Positions 22,919 to 34,670 of a stretch of 64,000 bases of DNA are shown piece by piece. The stretch is from Marthasterias glacialis (taxonomy: Eukaryota; Echinodermata; Asteroidea; Forcipulatida; Asteriidae). Numbering within the stretch: the stretch's first letter is position 1; each line of letters starts with the position of its first letter. The stretch spans positions 8,565,918-8,629,917 of the forward strand of contig OU452221.1 of assembly GCA_911728455.2 (NCBI GenBank), given 5' to 3'. The notes beneath the pieces are model-generated. The model was not told where the DNA came from. It worked only from the letters and a program-made list of their open reading frames with translations, and searched no databases. The translations under genes were made by a program, and so were the position numbers.

Positions 22919-24880
22919 AGAAGTTCTTCCTCCAGTCAAGCACCTCTTTGCATTTAACCTCATAAGTAAACTCAAGTCAGCGTTGATTAGAGACAATTAC
23001 AGTAATTCCAGCCACCATGTACCTTACCAGTCATCTCTACCGTGTTCACTTATGTTCATTCTACATATACACGAATACTGAGTTTCTTGTTTGCAAGATG
23101 AGGCCAGACTATTTCAGTCCCACCATCGATTTTGTTATCACCTATATCTAAATGGAGTAAACAAAAGTTGGCTGCATCACGATGAATGTCTGTGGCACAT
23201 CCAACTTTGATTTTCCTGGGGGGGGGGGGGGGGGGGTCCTGTCTTCTATCAAGCCAGTACAGCACTTGTTGCATACTTTCTATCCCGCTTAACAATGTTT
23301 TTTAATCGGTAAATTTACACCTTTCTCATCATGATACGGTAATTTACTAATTGAAGCGACTTTCAACAAACTTCAAAGTTTGCAAAGGTACGGAGCCCGA
23401 AAGCAGAAATGAGAATTACACTGAACCTAATTTCGAACTCCACAAAGAGTCAGAACTTCCTGATTGGGGCACAGATATAGATTAGCAGGCTAAAGGAAGG
23501 TACATAACTTCCTGAACTGGGAATATTTCCCCCATGGTATATTACCTTAACATACTGCTTATCATTGCACAGCGGCTGGGTCCGCTTTAAAACGGGGGAT
23601 TCTACATAACCCCATTGGCTTAAATTGTAAATAGAAATTCTCTGTCATTCGAGATTCTAGATGTACATGGAAACCTTCTTAATCCAGACTTGCAAACACT
23701 CACTCGCATAAGACAAGGTAAAATGGCCAGCGAAACAAAAAGAAATCCAAACCGCTACAAATGACAAGTAGTTTTCATTACAAATACACTTCCCAAGATT
23801 CCAATCCAAGGCAATCAATTTGGTTATTTCAGTAAAAATAAACAAGAAGAAGACAAAAAGTGTGTCAATTAGAACAACTTTTGATACAAAAAAACTTCCC
23901 CGCGTCATTTAATACTGCTTGAATGGTAAAAGGAATTTCTACAGTTTGCCCCCCCCCAAAAAAAAAAGAGACAAAAAAGTAACTGCAATGTACAGTATCA
24001 TCATTACAGTTAAAAACTTCTGAGACTGTGAATACGACAAAGTGTGAACATTGGGCATGTTGCCTTTTTCTTTAAGCTTGTGACTTTTGAAATGGCTCAT
24101 GAGCAATGAGTTGCATCTATTATTGTGATTGATTGTGCAAAACAAAATCAGTCTATGATGTTCATGTAGATCAATTTTGATGAATTTAACACAAGAAGAT
24201 AATCACAGTTCAAGAAGACGCATACAATTTCGGTCCGGGATCGACAGTTATGAAGCTGTGTGTTCACATTCATGATCACAATTAAAGTGTGTTGCCAAAT
24301 CCCATATGTTAACACAAAGATGCCTGCACAGAGTAGTTCATGAGTGCTACATTTGTGGGATCAAATTACATTATCACTTTTGACATCCTGCTTCAAACTA
24401 CGATTGAAGCAATTTTAAATACTTCAACAACAAAATTCAACCATAAAGGTGTACACACATTCAGCATATATATATATCTATATACATTGGAAGTTTTTTG
24501 TGTTTCTTTGTTGAGTGTACTGTAAGCCACGCCCACTTTCAATAAAACAAACAAGCTCCAACATGAAATGCAATTCTTTGAGGATTTATGTATAAGAACA
24601 AAATCATTTTTGGACTTGCCTTTTTAGAAGTATTTTGCGAAGGCTCAAGGTCTTCTCAGAGAGAGAACTATGAAATGATAAAATTACACTAAATCGTAGA
24701 ATAATACGTTGTGCATAAATTATGCGCTGTTACAAGGCTGGTCGGCCCTTCAAATCACCTTTCAGTATTATTGCCCTGTTCATCGGGGGCCATAAGCATT
24801 CCTAAAACCATCTCGTCTTGTTAGGAGTATGCAGCACCGACAACCGAATAGGCGCACATGTTGCTGATCATTCTCATCAA
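22919..24880. other. Unique non-coding DNA with a G run
   Basis: G run at about 23218-23236. No gene or repeat family recognised elsewhere. Confidence 0.4.
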
Positions 24881-25055
24881 CAATCTCTACCCTTGCAGGT
24901 ACCAATAATTACTCCTGAGTAATGAGAACAAACTACAGCGTCTTTCTCAACGACGTAAGAGTCACGAACGGGACTCGAACCCAAACTCCAATGACTCAGC
25001 CACCAGAACTCGAGTTTGATGCGGGAGACCGCTCGGCCAAAGCATGCCACATTTG
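24881..25055 (-). mobile_element. tRNA-derived SINE, class-II tRNA head
   Basis: On the minus strand, a tRNA-like head at 24960-25050 has an A-box-like GGCCGAGCGGTCTCCCG, an anticodon-arm-like ACTCGAGT, a long variable region and a perfect B box GGTTCGAGTCC. This is Ser/Leu-like. A non-tRNA tail follows. The heads at 50284-50372 and 61533-61622 are related (GAGTCAT, GTTCGAGTC). Confidence 0.75.
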
Positions 25056-25184
25056 GAGTCGGAAATATAAAAAAACTCCGAGCGTGAAGCAGATGCACTC
25101 ACAAGTGACATAATGACTTACCAATAGGAGTGACAGGTTATTCACCGTTGTACAATGCCATGTTCAAGATATTAAAATGCATTA

Positions 25185-25398
25185 GGGCCATGTCACACGG
25201 GGCAATTTATAGGCGACCACTTCCAGGCAATCTCCATGAAGAAAAAACATTCACATGTCAATTTCCACATAACTGTCTTGGGGACAGTAAGATACTGTTA
25301 CAAAAATGTCTCCTGTACTACCGAAGTATTCCTTTTGCGTGCAGTGCAGTTGGTTGCCTCGAAGTTGCCTGTAAATATTGCCCTGTGTGACAAGGCCC
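25185..25398 (+). mobile_element. GGGCCRTGTCACAC MITE, copy b
   Basis: Ends GGGCCATGTCACACGGGGCA and TGCCCTGTGTGACAAGGCCC, with about 45-bp inverted arms (TATAGGCGACC / GGTTGCC..TGTAAATA). Only 7 bp separate it from copy c. Confidence 0.9.
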
Positions 25399-25405
25399 AA
25401 GAAAA

Positions 25406-25611
25406 GCCCCTGTCACACACGGCAATTTATAGGCGACCACTTCCAGGCAATCTCCATGAAGAAAAAACATTCTCATGTCAATTTCCACATAATGTCTTGG
25501 GGACAGTAAAGACAAATGTATAATGCACTACCGAAGAGTTCCTTTTGCATACAGTGCAGTTGGTTGCCTCCAAGTTGCCTGTAAAAAAATTGCCCTGTGT
25601 GTGACAATGCC
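25406..25611 (+). mobile_element. GGGCCRTGTCACAC MITE, copy c
   Basis: Near-identical to copy b over GGCGACCACTTCCAGGCAAT and the following hundred bases, with small indels in the middle. Same orientation and directly adjacent, so probably a tandem duplication rather than two insertions. Confidence 0.9.
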
Positions 25612-26820
25612 TTTAGGAATAGGGATCAAGTTCAACATAGCATTGGTTAACACAAAATGACTCTCAGAAAGATACCCACTTATCAATAAGTACAAGTGTT
25701 GTCTAATTTACAAGATGAAACCAAAATATATATTCGTGTTTATTTATTACACTTCTTCGCCCATGGTATGCCCAAACAATTAAACATAATGTCATTAGGA
25801 GTTCTACATACATTACTACATATTTATTATTCATGTAGTCTATGGTAGTCTATGAATTCATTCCAATGAAGGAATTGGAAATAAAGTGCACATCAAAACT
25901 GATAATAGATGCCCTCTGCAAATGGCATTTACAACTATCTTGTTCCAGAATGATTAATACTATTGTTATGATTATTTATTTATTATTTATTATCTTATTT
26001 CTTTTTGGGGGGAGGTCAAATCACAGGAAAAGTGTGGTGCTGTATGGTGGGATAAAACACATGTACACATGCTTGAACATGCAATGTGATAACACTTGAA
26101 CTTCACCACCAAAAGGCAACAGCAAAAGGCAATAACGTCATTCACAAAGGGTATATAATGACTGCCTTAAATTACTTAGGAAGACACTTTTTAAAAAGGA
26201 GATTACCTCCACCATCAGAGAAACATTTCCACAATGAGACTTGACAGTTTTTACACACTGACAACAAACCCAGTGCACTTTCCTATCTTTACGCATCGGC
26301 CTTATGTGATTATGATTCAGAATCACGAGTTGTGCACATTCGGATTACTGGCGACAATCTTGGGACCATGTGTCGTTGGATGCTAGAGCTATTAATGTGG
26401 GGCAAGGTGAATGTTTCTTTATGTTTCTTCGGCTGTACACACAGGGAAATGAACAGCAAAATAAATAAATATGTATATAAAGAAACCTTGAGGCTTGCAG
26501 TGGTGTGGGTTTTACACATGTTGAAATGATAGAAGTTGAAAAGCTTACTAAAACAACATTGATATATACACATATAAATCAGACTGGCCTTAAATTCCAT
26601 AATACTGAGACAAAATTACCCAAGACCAAAATAGATATACTGAAATTCATATTGTAGTCATAAAGTTGAAAAGTTCACTTTGTTTTTTTTTAAATATCTA
26701 AATTATTTCTTTATTCGTAAAGTTAGAAGCTCTGCGCATTAAACAAAACCCACTTGATTAATGAAGTTTTACCCACTGTGTATGTGTCAGGAATTGTGAA
26801 TTGTCATTGTTGATGTAATT
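25612..26820. other. Unique non-coding DNA
   Basis: AT-rich; overlapping antisense frames at 26310-26600 show no family. Confidence 0.4.
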
Positions 26821-26872
26821 CTGGGGGGGGGGGGGGCGAAAGGGTTCTGAGTGGGGGGGGGGCGCTCCCACT

Positions 26873-27277
26873 CAGAGGAGTAACTGGGGGGGGGGTGCAG
26901 GAGCCCCCTCTCGCTCAGAACACTTGCCCCCCACTACCCCCCTCCAAATGAGATCGAAAAAACACACAAATGCATGAGATATATTAAATAGCATAGGCAT
27001 ACGAGCCCGGGGAGGGGGCTGGGGCAGTTGCCCTCCAAATTCGGGCAAAACAGAGGGGCAAATTCGGGCAAAGCAAGAAGAAGACAATTAGTAAGACGTG
27101 TTATTAATAACTAGTACCTGTGTTTTTATCTGTGTAACATTTTGGGCAAATCTACCCCTCTGCCCCTTAACCAAAGAGTCCCCATACGCCTATGTTAAAT
27201 AGACCCCCAACTATGTCTTTGCCCCAGCTTGCCCCCCCCCCCCACCCGCCAATGTAAATGTCTGGTTACGACACTGA
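26873..27277. mobile_element. hAT-like relic with G and C runs, second family
   Basis: Left CAGAGGAGTAACTGGG and right TGGTTACGACACTG are inverted-like. Shares ATGAGATCGAAAAA and AACTATGTCTTTGCCCC-type words with 15870-16133. Contains a 13-17 bp direct repeat (AAATTCGGGCAAA) at about 27037-27072. G runs precede it at 26822-26862. Confidence 0.55.
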
Positions 27278-27489
27278 AGTACATCGTTGTTGATAGCAAG
27301 AGTACGTTAATTCAAGTCCGCTATATTTCAATAAACACACCATATGACTAACCTGTGAAAAACTCATCACATTCGGTGGTCACATTTTAACGAAACACAT
27401 TTTCAAAAAAAAAACTTCATGTTTTGTCAGGGATTTTCTGCATGTTCTATCAGGGCTTGTTCTGATTGCAGCAATCAATACCGCATTAA

Positions 27490-27732
27490 GGTTGGCTCAG
27501 GGACTGCCTTTCACCTCTCTGTGACCCCGGTTTGAATCCCCAACCCGGGGCCTTGCAAGTGGATTGGGTCTTCAGTCCCTATCTGAAGGCGTGGGCTTTC
27601 CCTATTTGGGGTTTTCTTCCCACATCTTAAACCATTCTTCATCGCCGTCTCTACACTCTTCTTCTCTAGGTATCTTCAGGCCTACGGGTCTCTGTGCTGA
27701 ATGCTTTTGAGGGACCCTTGATTTCAAAACCA
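27490..27732 (+). mobile_element. Candidate tRNA-derived SINE, different family
   Basis: GGTTGGCTCAGGGACTGC followed 40 bp later by GGTTTGAATCC gives A/B-box-like spacing. A tail with GGGTTTTCTTCCCACATC and pyrimidine-rich DNA follows. The B box departs from consensus at one base. Confidence 0.5.
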
Positions 27733-27734
27733 GA

Positions 27735-27928
27735 TAGATATAATAGATGTACATTTTGCGTCAGGGATAAAGAATATTATTTGTGTTTTTTCCCATACAC
27801 CGATGTGTGTTAAGCACTGCATACTGTATGCTGTAAAAATACACAGGCATATTTCTCGGGTGGGATTCGAACCCACGACCCCCGCCATTCCAGAGCAGAT
27901 GTCTAATCAGCTAGACTACCAAGATATA
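27735..27928 (-). mobile_element. tRNA-derived SINE (TGGTAGTCT-head family), copy 1
   Basis: Minus strand: head CTTGGTAGTCTAGCTGATTA, GACATCTGCTCT, B box GGTTCGAATCC, then the family tail (GCCTGTG, CAGTGCTTAACACACATCGG, TGTATGGG) to an end near AAATAATATTCTTTATCCC. Other copies: 46161, 53999, 54105, 54303, 59590 and 59812. Confidence 0.88.
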
Positions 27929-28498
27929 TATATAAAAAAACTAAAATACGCAACAGTATTCGAGGTCTTCAGATGCTATGTTCTCAACTTTCACAGTATT
28001 TCCGGTGAACATACTTCCTTGGAAGATCATGATATGAATTTGATAATCACTGAGCTTTCAGATTGAAGCAACCACAAATTTCATTTAAGAATACCAATCA
28101 TGTACTTTGTCTTTCAGTCAAAATTCATCTCATTAAAACAACCCCGGAAACCATTTATAGACAGTATATATTACACAGAAGTTACAACAATAACTTACTT
28201 CTGCTACAGTAAAGCCAAATACAGGCATGAAATTGGGCCCAAGGGAAAAAAACAGTAGGCAATTTTGTATTGAGTTGAAGGGCTGACCTACATATACATA
28301 TGGAAGAGGCTTTAATAGATTTTTCAGGCTCTGCATTTTTTTCGAGCTCTTTTCAAATCGGAAATCAGACTCAAGTAGGAAGCATATCATGCATGGAAAT
28401 ATTTGATGATTTATAAAAGTTTAAATTCACATTCATTTCCAAAATGTTTGATTGTGGTAACATCGCAGTTACAAGTAGGGGGTTTGTTAAGGGCACGA
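27929..28498. other. Unique non-coding DNA
   Basis: Nothing recognised. Confidence 0.4.
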
Positions 28499-28500
28499 TA

Positions 28501-28839
28501 CAGGATTGGTAAAGCTGATGGTGCAGTGTTCTTACTTTGTCTGATTCAAATATACATGAAAAAAACAAACCTGTGAAAATTTGGGCTCAATCCTTCGAGA
28601 AAAACGGTGGAAAAACTATGCACAATTTTCAGCATGTCAACACACTGTCCCTTAATTTCGATTGTTACAACCGAAATCAGCTGTTGCTGTTTGTTTGTTT
28701 GTTTTGTTTTAAGATACAGTTTTTTTTTAACATGACAGCATTTCAAAAGGAAATATTTCATAGAAAAATTGGTTCTAGTGAAAAAGTAAGCATTCAGACT
28801 GAAACTAAACAATAATGTTCTTTATCCTTACCAATCCTG
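28501..28839. mobile_element. TIR element, CAGGATTGGTAA termini, TA flanks
   Basis: CAGGATTGGTAA at the left is exactly inverted as TTACCAATCCTG at the right, and TA flanks both ends (28499-28500, 28840-28841). 339 bp; 92- and 88-codon frames on opposite strands are fortuitous. Fragments or relatives lie at 33385-33535, 35118-35320, 37962-38195 and 40465-40690. Confidence 0.85.
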
Positions 28840-28982
28840 TACATTGCCTAAAAGCTTATTTATGTCTTCAGCCGGTGTTGTTATGCTATCCCTTTAACTT
28901 AAGGAAACTAGCGCAATGATACGATAGTGATAACAGGAAGTTCACCTGTGTAAAGTCAACAAAAAATGTCTCCGGTGAGAAC

Positions 28983-29179
28983 TTGTACAGAAATTAGCGT
29001 ACTTAAGAAGTGTCTGATCAGATGCTTGGTGAAAAAGGCAAAGCCTCTAGAAATGAAATCAAGTCTAGACTGTTTTCGAGGTTGTACAGAAATTAGCGTG
29101 TTTAAGAAGTGTCCGATCAGATGCTTGGTGAAAAGGCAAAGCCTCTAGAAATGAAATCAAGTCTAGACTCTTTTCGAGC
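28983..29179. repeat. 99-bp tandem duplication
   Basis: Two copies at 28983-29081 and 29082-29179 begin TTGTACAGAAATTAGCG and share GATCAGATGCTTGGTGAAAA and CAAGTCTAGACT. The second lacks one A. A plus frame from 28966 reads through both until the indel. Confidence 0.95.
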
Positions 29180-30729
29180 CAGGAGAAGAAGAAAAAAATC
29201 CTAATTTCTTCCGCAAATGAAGGATTCAGGGTTGCGACAGGCTCTGAGGGGACGTGAATTGTTGAGTTCTGATCTGGATTATAGACCCCCTTGCATAGGC
29301 TCTCCATCGCTTAGATCAAACAGAGAAAAATGTGCTACAAGCCATCTCACAGCCAATGACAGGTCTTTCTTTGACCTCAGTGAGGGCGCTGTTTGAGCTT
29401 GTGACGTTGTTTACGTTGTCCCTATTGAAACATCTGATGGACAGTTGATATACTACCGGCAGACACCACCCCCTGTATAACTAAGATATTTCTGAAGACG
29501 GGGGACTGTGAAGTTTTCCCCTATTCATAGGGTCCACACTGGTTGGTGATTCCAGGAGATCCGAACCATCGGGCTGACTTTGAAGAATTTGACCTGACGG
29601 TAGAAAACACACACAAAAAAGGGGGGAGAAGTCATCAGAATGTAGCTCACTCAATGAGGTGCTCAAAATGTAGACAAAAACACCCACTAAAGCACCATGA
29701 GAAGTGGTTTGAATAAATGCATATTTCAGAAATGTCTGGGTGAACCACGGTCACAGACAGGTCACCATGTGGGTTTAACCCGCAAAAAATGAAATCAAAT
29801 ATCAGGTTGTAATCACGTCTCTGGTTTCCAGACCAACCATCACGGGGGGAAGAAAAAACCTCCGGGCTCAAAACAAAAGACTCAACCTTTTATCTAATAA
29901 ACAAACGTATACCTCCATGTTATCCTAAGAGGTCACGTCTTTCTCACAAACTCGACAACACAAAACAAGAATATCCAAATTTCAAGCATCCTGTGGGAGT
30001 CTGTGTCGCATTATTTTTTTCTTCTTCATCTCTGGAAATCTGGGTTTCCCTAAACGGCAGTGCCCCATATAAGTAGATTTAACCATTCACACCTGGACCG
30101 ATGTCCTGCTAAACGCCCATCAAGTGTTTTATAAAAACAAATCACGGTCATTGGAAGCCAGATTAGTGATTTTTTTCTCTATGATGAGGAACCAAAGCCT
30201 ATATGCCCAGACGCTCTACAAGGTAAACATAATAACTTCTAGCCATGAACTATAAGGGATAGCTTCCCTTGCATTACAGCAATGTCTGTGCCGATTTACT
30301 GACACAGTTCTGTGGCCCTATTTTCAGCCTTGTTTATCCACATTTTTTTATGCAATTCATGTTGTGCAAGTGGAAATACTTCAGGATCAATCAACCGAAA
30401 GTATGCGTAATAAGGTGCAACAATTCCCCAAAATGGCAACAAGAACTAAACATTGAGAGATTCCTTATTTCCTCCCAACACAGTTTTTTTCCCTTCTATT
30501 TCTGAGAATAAATACAAAAAGTGGTAATGGCCTCACAGTTGCAACCCTTGCACAGTCTTTCTCAAATGTTGATTTTTAACCTTTGAGAAAGCCTCTGGTA
30601 TGAATGAAGCCATGAATAAAATAAATTGCAAACATTTACATGCAACGTATTCTTTTCCAGATCCATATTATAAAAAAAGGCAAAAGAGAACTTTCGATGA
30701 TATTTGCCAGGTGAAGATGCTAAATAAAG
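29180..30729. other. Unique non-coding DNA
   Basis: Several short frames, none recognised. Confidence 0.4.
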
Positions 30730-31375
30730 GAATAAAAGAGTGGTGATAAGGTCTTAAATGGACGCTTAAAACCAGCACGTCCTCATTTCACATGCATGGC
30801 CCATGACCCTGCAAGGGTTTTAAACGGCTGTTTAAGACTAAGGCCCTTTTCGAATCCACGGCTTTGGCTTTGGATTCGGCTTCAGGCACCGTCCTCTCGT
30901 CTGAAGCCATGAGCGCGTCTGCAAAGCGCGCGCAATTGTCAAAACAACCATGGGGCCAAGCTAGCCTGAGCCGAATCCCGAGCCGAAGCCGTGGTTTCGA
31001 AAAGGGCCTAAGTCAATAGTCTTTTATTCCCATTCATAAATGCCCTTTTAGTTGATAACGAGCATTATGTAGAAAAATTCGTAAAACTTTTCTGCTTTGT
31101 AAATTTTCAAACAGGCTCTGGTTCAGGAGAGGCCAAACTGCGTGAGATGCTCAACAGTTGTGCATACGCGCGCGTGCTAAAACATTTTACATTGAGTACC
31201 GATATGTATTTATTGTGATACTTGAAAATTAGCGCCCGCGTATGGCTATGAGCACCGAACTCATGTTCACGGCTCCAGCTATGTCTTTATCAGCCATTTA
31301 AAACCTTTCAAACAGTCATGTGACCACCCTTCAACCAATAGGACTGCCTTAACTGTTATGGGGGTATTTATGGAC
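30730..31375 (+). repeat. Interspersed repeat Z, copy 1 (interrupted by a MITE)
   Basis: Pairs with 57077-57505: GGAATAAAAGAGTGGT, AGTCTTTTATTCCCATTCAT, TACATTGAGTACCG, ATGTCTTTATCAGCC and CATGTGAC recur in order. The other copy lacks the insertion at 30842-31008. Confidence 0.8.
30842..31008. mobile_element. MITE with TAA target duplication
   Basis: Ends GGCCCTTTTCGAATCCACGG and CCGTGGTTTCGAAAAGGGCC; the arms run about 45 bp with few mismatches (GGCTTTGG / CCGAAGCC and so on). Flanked by TAA at 30839-30841 and 31009-31011. Three-bp TWA duplications are typical of PIF/Harbinger elements. 167 bp, non-coding. Confidence 0.88.
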
Positions 31376-32077
31376 ACAAATTACAAGCAGTACAAGACTT
31401 CAAAATGGTTTGGTAAAAACAAAACCATTGGGGGTGGGGGTCAATGTTTCTGTGCAGTCTCCTCATTAAAGACAAATCACACTACAAACATGTTTAGATT
31501 AGTTTCAAACTGAAATCTTATTAATTATTCAGACAATGACAGGGATAGCCATCTCTGAGCTTAATTGTTCACAGGTTTGTTATTTCATGTTGGGTCACAC
31601 AAAGGACAGATACTGGTCTTTGACAGTTTACCAATGTTGTACACGTGCTTTAACGGTACAGTATAAATGACATTGTTGCAGGGAAGTTTACTTGGCAAGT
31701 ACCCTACTTGAAAAAAATCTCCAAGCAGTTTAATGACCTGATGGACTTGCTTGAACTTTTTACCATTTACTTTTTATCTCGGTCACGATTTCTGGTTATA
31801 GGTTACCAGAAATATCGTCTGATAAGTGGCCGTATTATCTCCTTTCCTGTGACACTAAAGTCATTTCCCATGTGGAAAAGTCTAAGTGACAAAAACTCTG
31901 TGTCACACACATGCAATTGCCATCTTTTGGTGGTGACTTAATTCTATCTTGTTTATACCATCTTGTTACTAAAACTGAGAAATCTTTGAAGTGGGTGTTG
32001 CTGTTAACCTTACTGAAGCTTGAAGAAACACCAAGTAATGTTTAAAGTAAGATTTGAAGGCATGAACTAAGACGAAA
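31376..32077. other. Unique non-coding DNA
   Basis: Nothing recognised. Confidence 0.4.
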
Positions 32078-32079
32078 TA

Positions 32080-32335
32080 TAGATAGTTCCTGATAGATGC
32101 CATCTTTACGGCCATCTTTGGTTCTGGCTTTGAGCTTCGTCAAGCGTTCTAACTTTTCTACGCAGCCAAGTGGTCCACCGACCAAGCATGCAAGGAATTT
32201 GATAAAACTCCCGCGTGCCACACGCGGTATTTACGCGTCATGCACAGTGTTGTGCGTTCACATGATTGATTTGCCAGTAAAGATGGCCGACTTTACGCTG
32301 TTTGACGTCAAGTTAGAACTATCTATACGAGTGAC
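32080..32335. mobile_element. TIR element with TA flanks
   Basis: TAGATAGTTC at the left and GAACTATCTA at the right are exact inverted ends. TA lies outside both (32078-32079, 32336-32337). GCCATCTTTACGG near the left and AAGATGGCCGACTTTACG near the right add diverged inner pairing. 256 bp. A 113-codon frame crosses it and the next MITE. Confidence 0.7.
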
Positions 32336-32368
32336 AAACCTGAATCGAAAGTCGCGACTTCGAAGTGA

Positions 32369-32580
32369 GGGCCATATCACACCGGGCAATTTACAAGCAA
32401 TCAGTGTCTTACCCGAGAAGATACACATTCTCATCTAAATTTCCACATAACTTTCTTGGAGATAGTAAGATAGCCGTCTTAAATGAAAACATCTTTTGCT
32501 ACTGAAGTGTTCTTATTGCATACAGTAAAGCTGGTTGCTTTCAAGATGCCTGTAAAAGTTGCCTTGCTTGACACATGGCC
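32369..32580 (+). mobile_element. GGGCCRTGTCACAC MITE, copy d
   Basis: Begins GGGCCATATCACACCGGGCA and ends TGCCTTGCTTGACACATGGCC-like, with the same internal order as copies b and c. Lies 33 bp from the preceding TIR element. Confidence 0.85.
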
Positions 32581-33384
32581 AATTAAGACTGTGATATCAA
32601 GATCTGAGACTACAACCAAGACTGAAATACATTAAGAACCACATTTCGTAAAGAAGATGAAAACAGAGAGCTGAAAGTCTGTGAGTACAAACCGAAGGAA
32701 CCCTGAAGGTGTATGACCAAAAACCATGACAAAGACAAAGGCCCAAAAGTACATGATTGAATAAGTCCTTGCAAACACAGCATTACAAGTTTCAACTTCT
32801 CCAAGTTAGTGGCATACCAATACATGTATTGTAACACTGAAAGTGGCGCCTCTTTCCACATTTTGTATCTTCGGCTTTCAGTCAAACAATAGAAGGTTTA
32901 CCATCAACACCCAGGAAAACGAAGGGGAAACAAAAAAAAGCTGTTATAATCCCAAACTGCACACCTGTTGCACATGTATTTTCACTGTGGTTTACTGTGA
33001 CACATTTTGGCAACATTTGTGACCAAATGTTGGGGTTTTATTGCCCATCAGGGTTTTAATTGTTATTCAGCAAATGAAACGGAGTCTGGGACGTTCACCC
33101 AGCATGACCTGCACACTGCACTCAGTACAGCAACATGACTGTTACAGAGTTTCTCCAGCCTGAAAGAATGCCATCCTTTGTAGTTCCAAATCCATTGTAC
33201 CCGTTTGACAAACTGCAATGATACCGTATTTGAGAATCAAGCAAAAACTAAACCTTTCATCTACATATTCTCCATCAGTGTTCTCTCTTGTTGTAGAACA
33301 ATAATAACATAGGCTAGTATGTGCTTATTTTGATTGCTGTCCAAATAAGCATTAAGTGATTTTTTTTAGGGGAGAGCAGTTGGG
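32581..33384. other. Unique non-coding DNA
   Basis: A 91-codon minus frame at 32610-32885 has no recognised domain. Confidence 0.4.
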
Positions 33385-33535
33385 GTGTCTTTAAATGCTA
33401 TTTTTCTCAATTTTTATAGTATTTCAGATGGAAATATTTCTCTAGAGAATTGGTTGTGGTAAGAGCTTTTAATAATCAATGAGGTTTTAGGTTGAGACTA
33501 ATTAATGTTTTTTTTTAATTATAATCACCAATCCT
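33385..33535 (+). repeat. Right-end fragment related to 28501-28839
   Basis: AGTATTTCAGATGGAAATATTTCTC .. GAATTGGTTGTGGTAAGAGC .. CACCAATCCTG follows the order of the 3' half of the CAGGATTGG element. Confidence 0.55.
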
Positions 33536-33651
33536 GAAATTTGTATTTTACAAAAATATTAGGCCCTAAAGAATGTATTTACAATCAAATAGAAGCAGAG
33601 GTAGTGGGCCTCTCCCCTATACCTGTCGATCAATAAGTAAGGACTTAGGCA

Positions 33652-33776
33652 AGGTAGTGGCTGCGGCTCAATTGTCAATCGAACAAGTGTTGAAGCATAG
33701 GATGCCCATAGCAACACCCTTAGCAACAACTGCAGCCATAGCCACAGCCAATTCGGACACAGCCTTCCTTTTTCAA
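33652..33776. mobile_element. MITE relic, GTGGCTGCGGCT type
   Basis: AAGGTAGTGGCTGCGGCTCA at the left faces AGCCATAGCCACAGCCAATT and CGGACACAGCC at the right. Related palindromes lie at 35842-35973 and about 44455-44575. Confidence 0.5.
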
Positions 33777-34597
33777 AGAGGCTTTACCAATTAGAATCCC
33801 CCTCTACTCTTTTTTTCCTGTCAATATTAATATATATTGGCTGTTGCAGCTGGCAACTTGGAGTGGGGGTTAATCTCTCTTAACCCCTCACAAAACCCCT
33901 CCTAGTGTATGCTGTCACATTGCAATTTAGTTGTAACACACCTGGAAGAGCATGGGGTAACGGGAAGTGGGGTGGAGGGGGGTGGGGAGGGGGTGATGTC
34001 ACTGGACAGAAATCATCATGCAGAATCGAAACATAAGAGCAAACCACTTTAGATTTCCGCCAATGCAATGTTTTAAATCCTACTTAAAACCAATGCTGGA
34101 ATGTTTAGAGTACATGAGAGTAAAGTGTCTGATTGAAGGTGAGTAATCCAGCACGGTATTTCATTACTTAAGGGAACAGTCACAACTTTTGATCCTCAAG
34201 AAAGTTCCCTGAACAAATTTACTGAAAAAGGGGATTTCTGTTAAAGAGAGTTTTGAGGGAGCAACTTGTCGTTTTGGAATATTTAATTTTTTACTCATTT
34301 TCTTGAAAAGGAAAAGAGAACTATGTCTTTAGATAATTTAAAGTTTACCATCGTTCATCGATCATCAAATCAAATTAATTCTTGCATCGGGTTTTGATAA
34401 ATATTGTCCTAACCCTTCATAGTTTTTAAAACATCATAACAAAGTACAACATGGAAATAATGTGATGCCCCATGCCAAAATCAGCCACTTCTGGATGTAA
34501 TCAAAAACTTCAATCAATGGATTAACTTTTCTCCAATACTTCTAGAAAGTTATAATTTACAGATATTGACAAAATAGGGAGATCGCCAACATCATAG
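33777..34597. other. Unique DNA with a G-rich tract
   Basis: GGGTGGAGGGGGGTGGGGAG at about 33970-33995 could form a G-quadruplex. No gene recognised. Confidence 0.4.
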
Positions 34598-34670
34598 GGC
34601 TGGATAGCTCTGTTGGAAGAGCATCGGTACGTATAGCCGGTGGTAGCAGGTTCAAATCCCGCTCCAGTCA
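34598..34670 (+). tRNA. tRNA-like sequence (Tyr-GTA-like), pseudogene or SINE head
   Basis: 73 nt fold by hand: acceptor GGCTGGA with TCCAGTC (one G-U), D arm GCTC/GAGC, anticodon arm TCGGT/GCCGG with loop ACGTATA (GTA in the anticodon place), T arm GCAGG/CCCGC with one A-C mismatch and loop TTCAAAT. Position 33 is C instead of the near-universal U, and the T-stem is mismatched, so a functional tRNA is doubtful. No A-rich tail, and no intron (usual in Tyr tRNA genes). Confidence 0.55.

Noticed and set aside
25130..25523. Two similar overlapping plus frames sharing a 19-residue word
   Set aside because: Both translate the duplicated MITE at 25185-25611.
32097..32438. 113-codon plus frame
   Set aside because: It crosses two different MITEs and ends inside the second.
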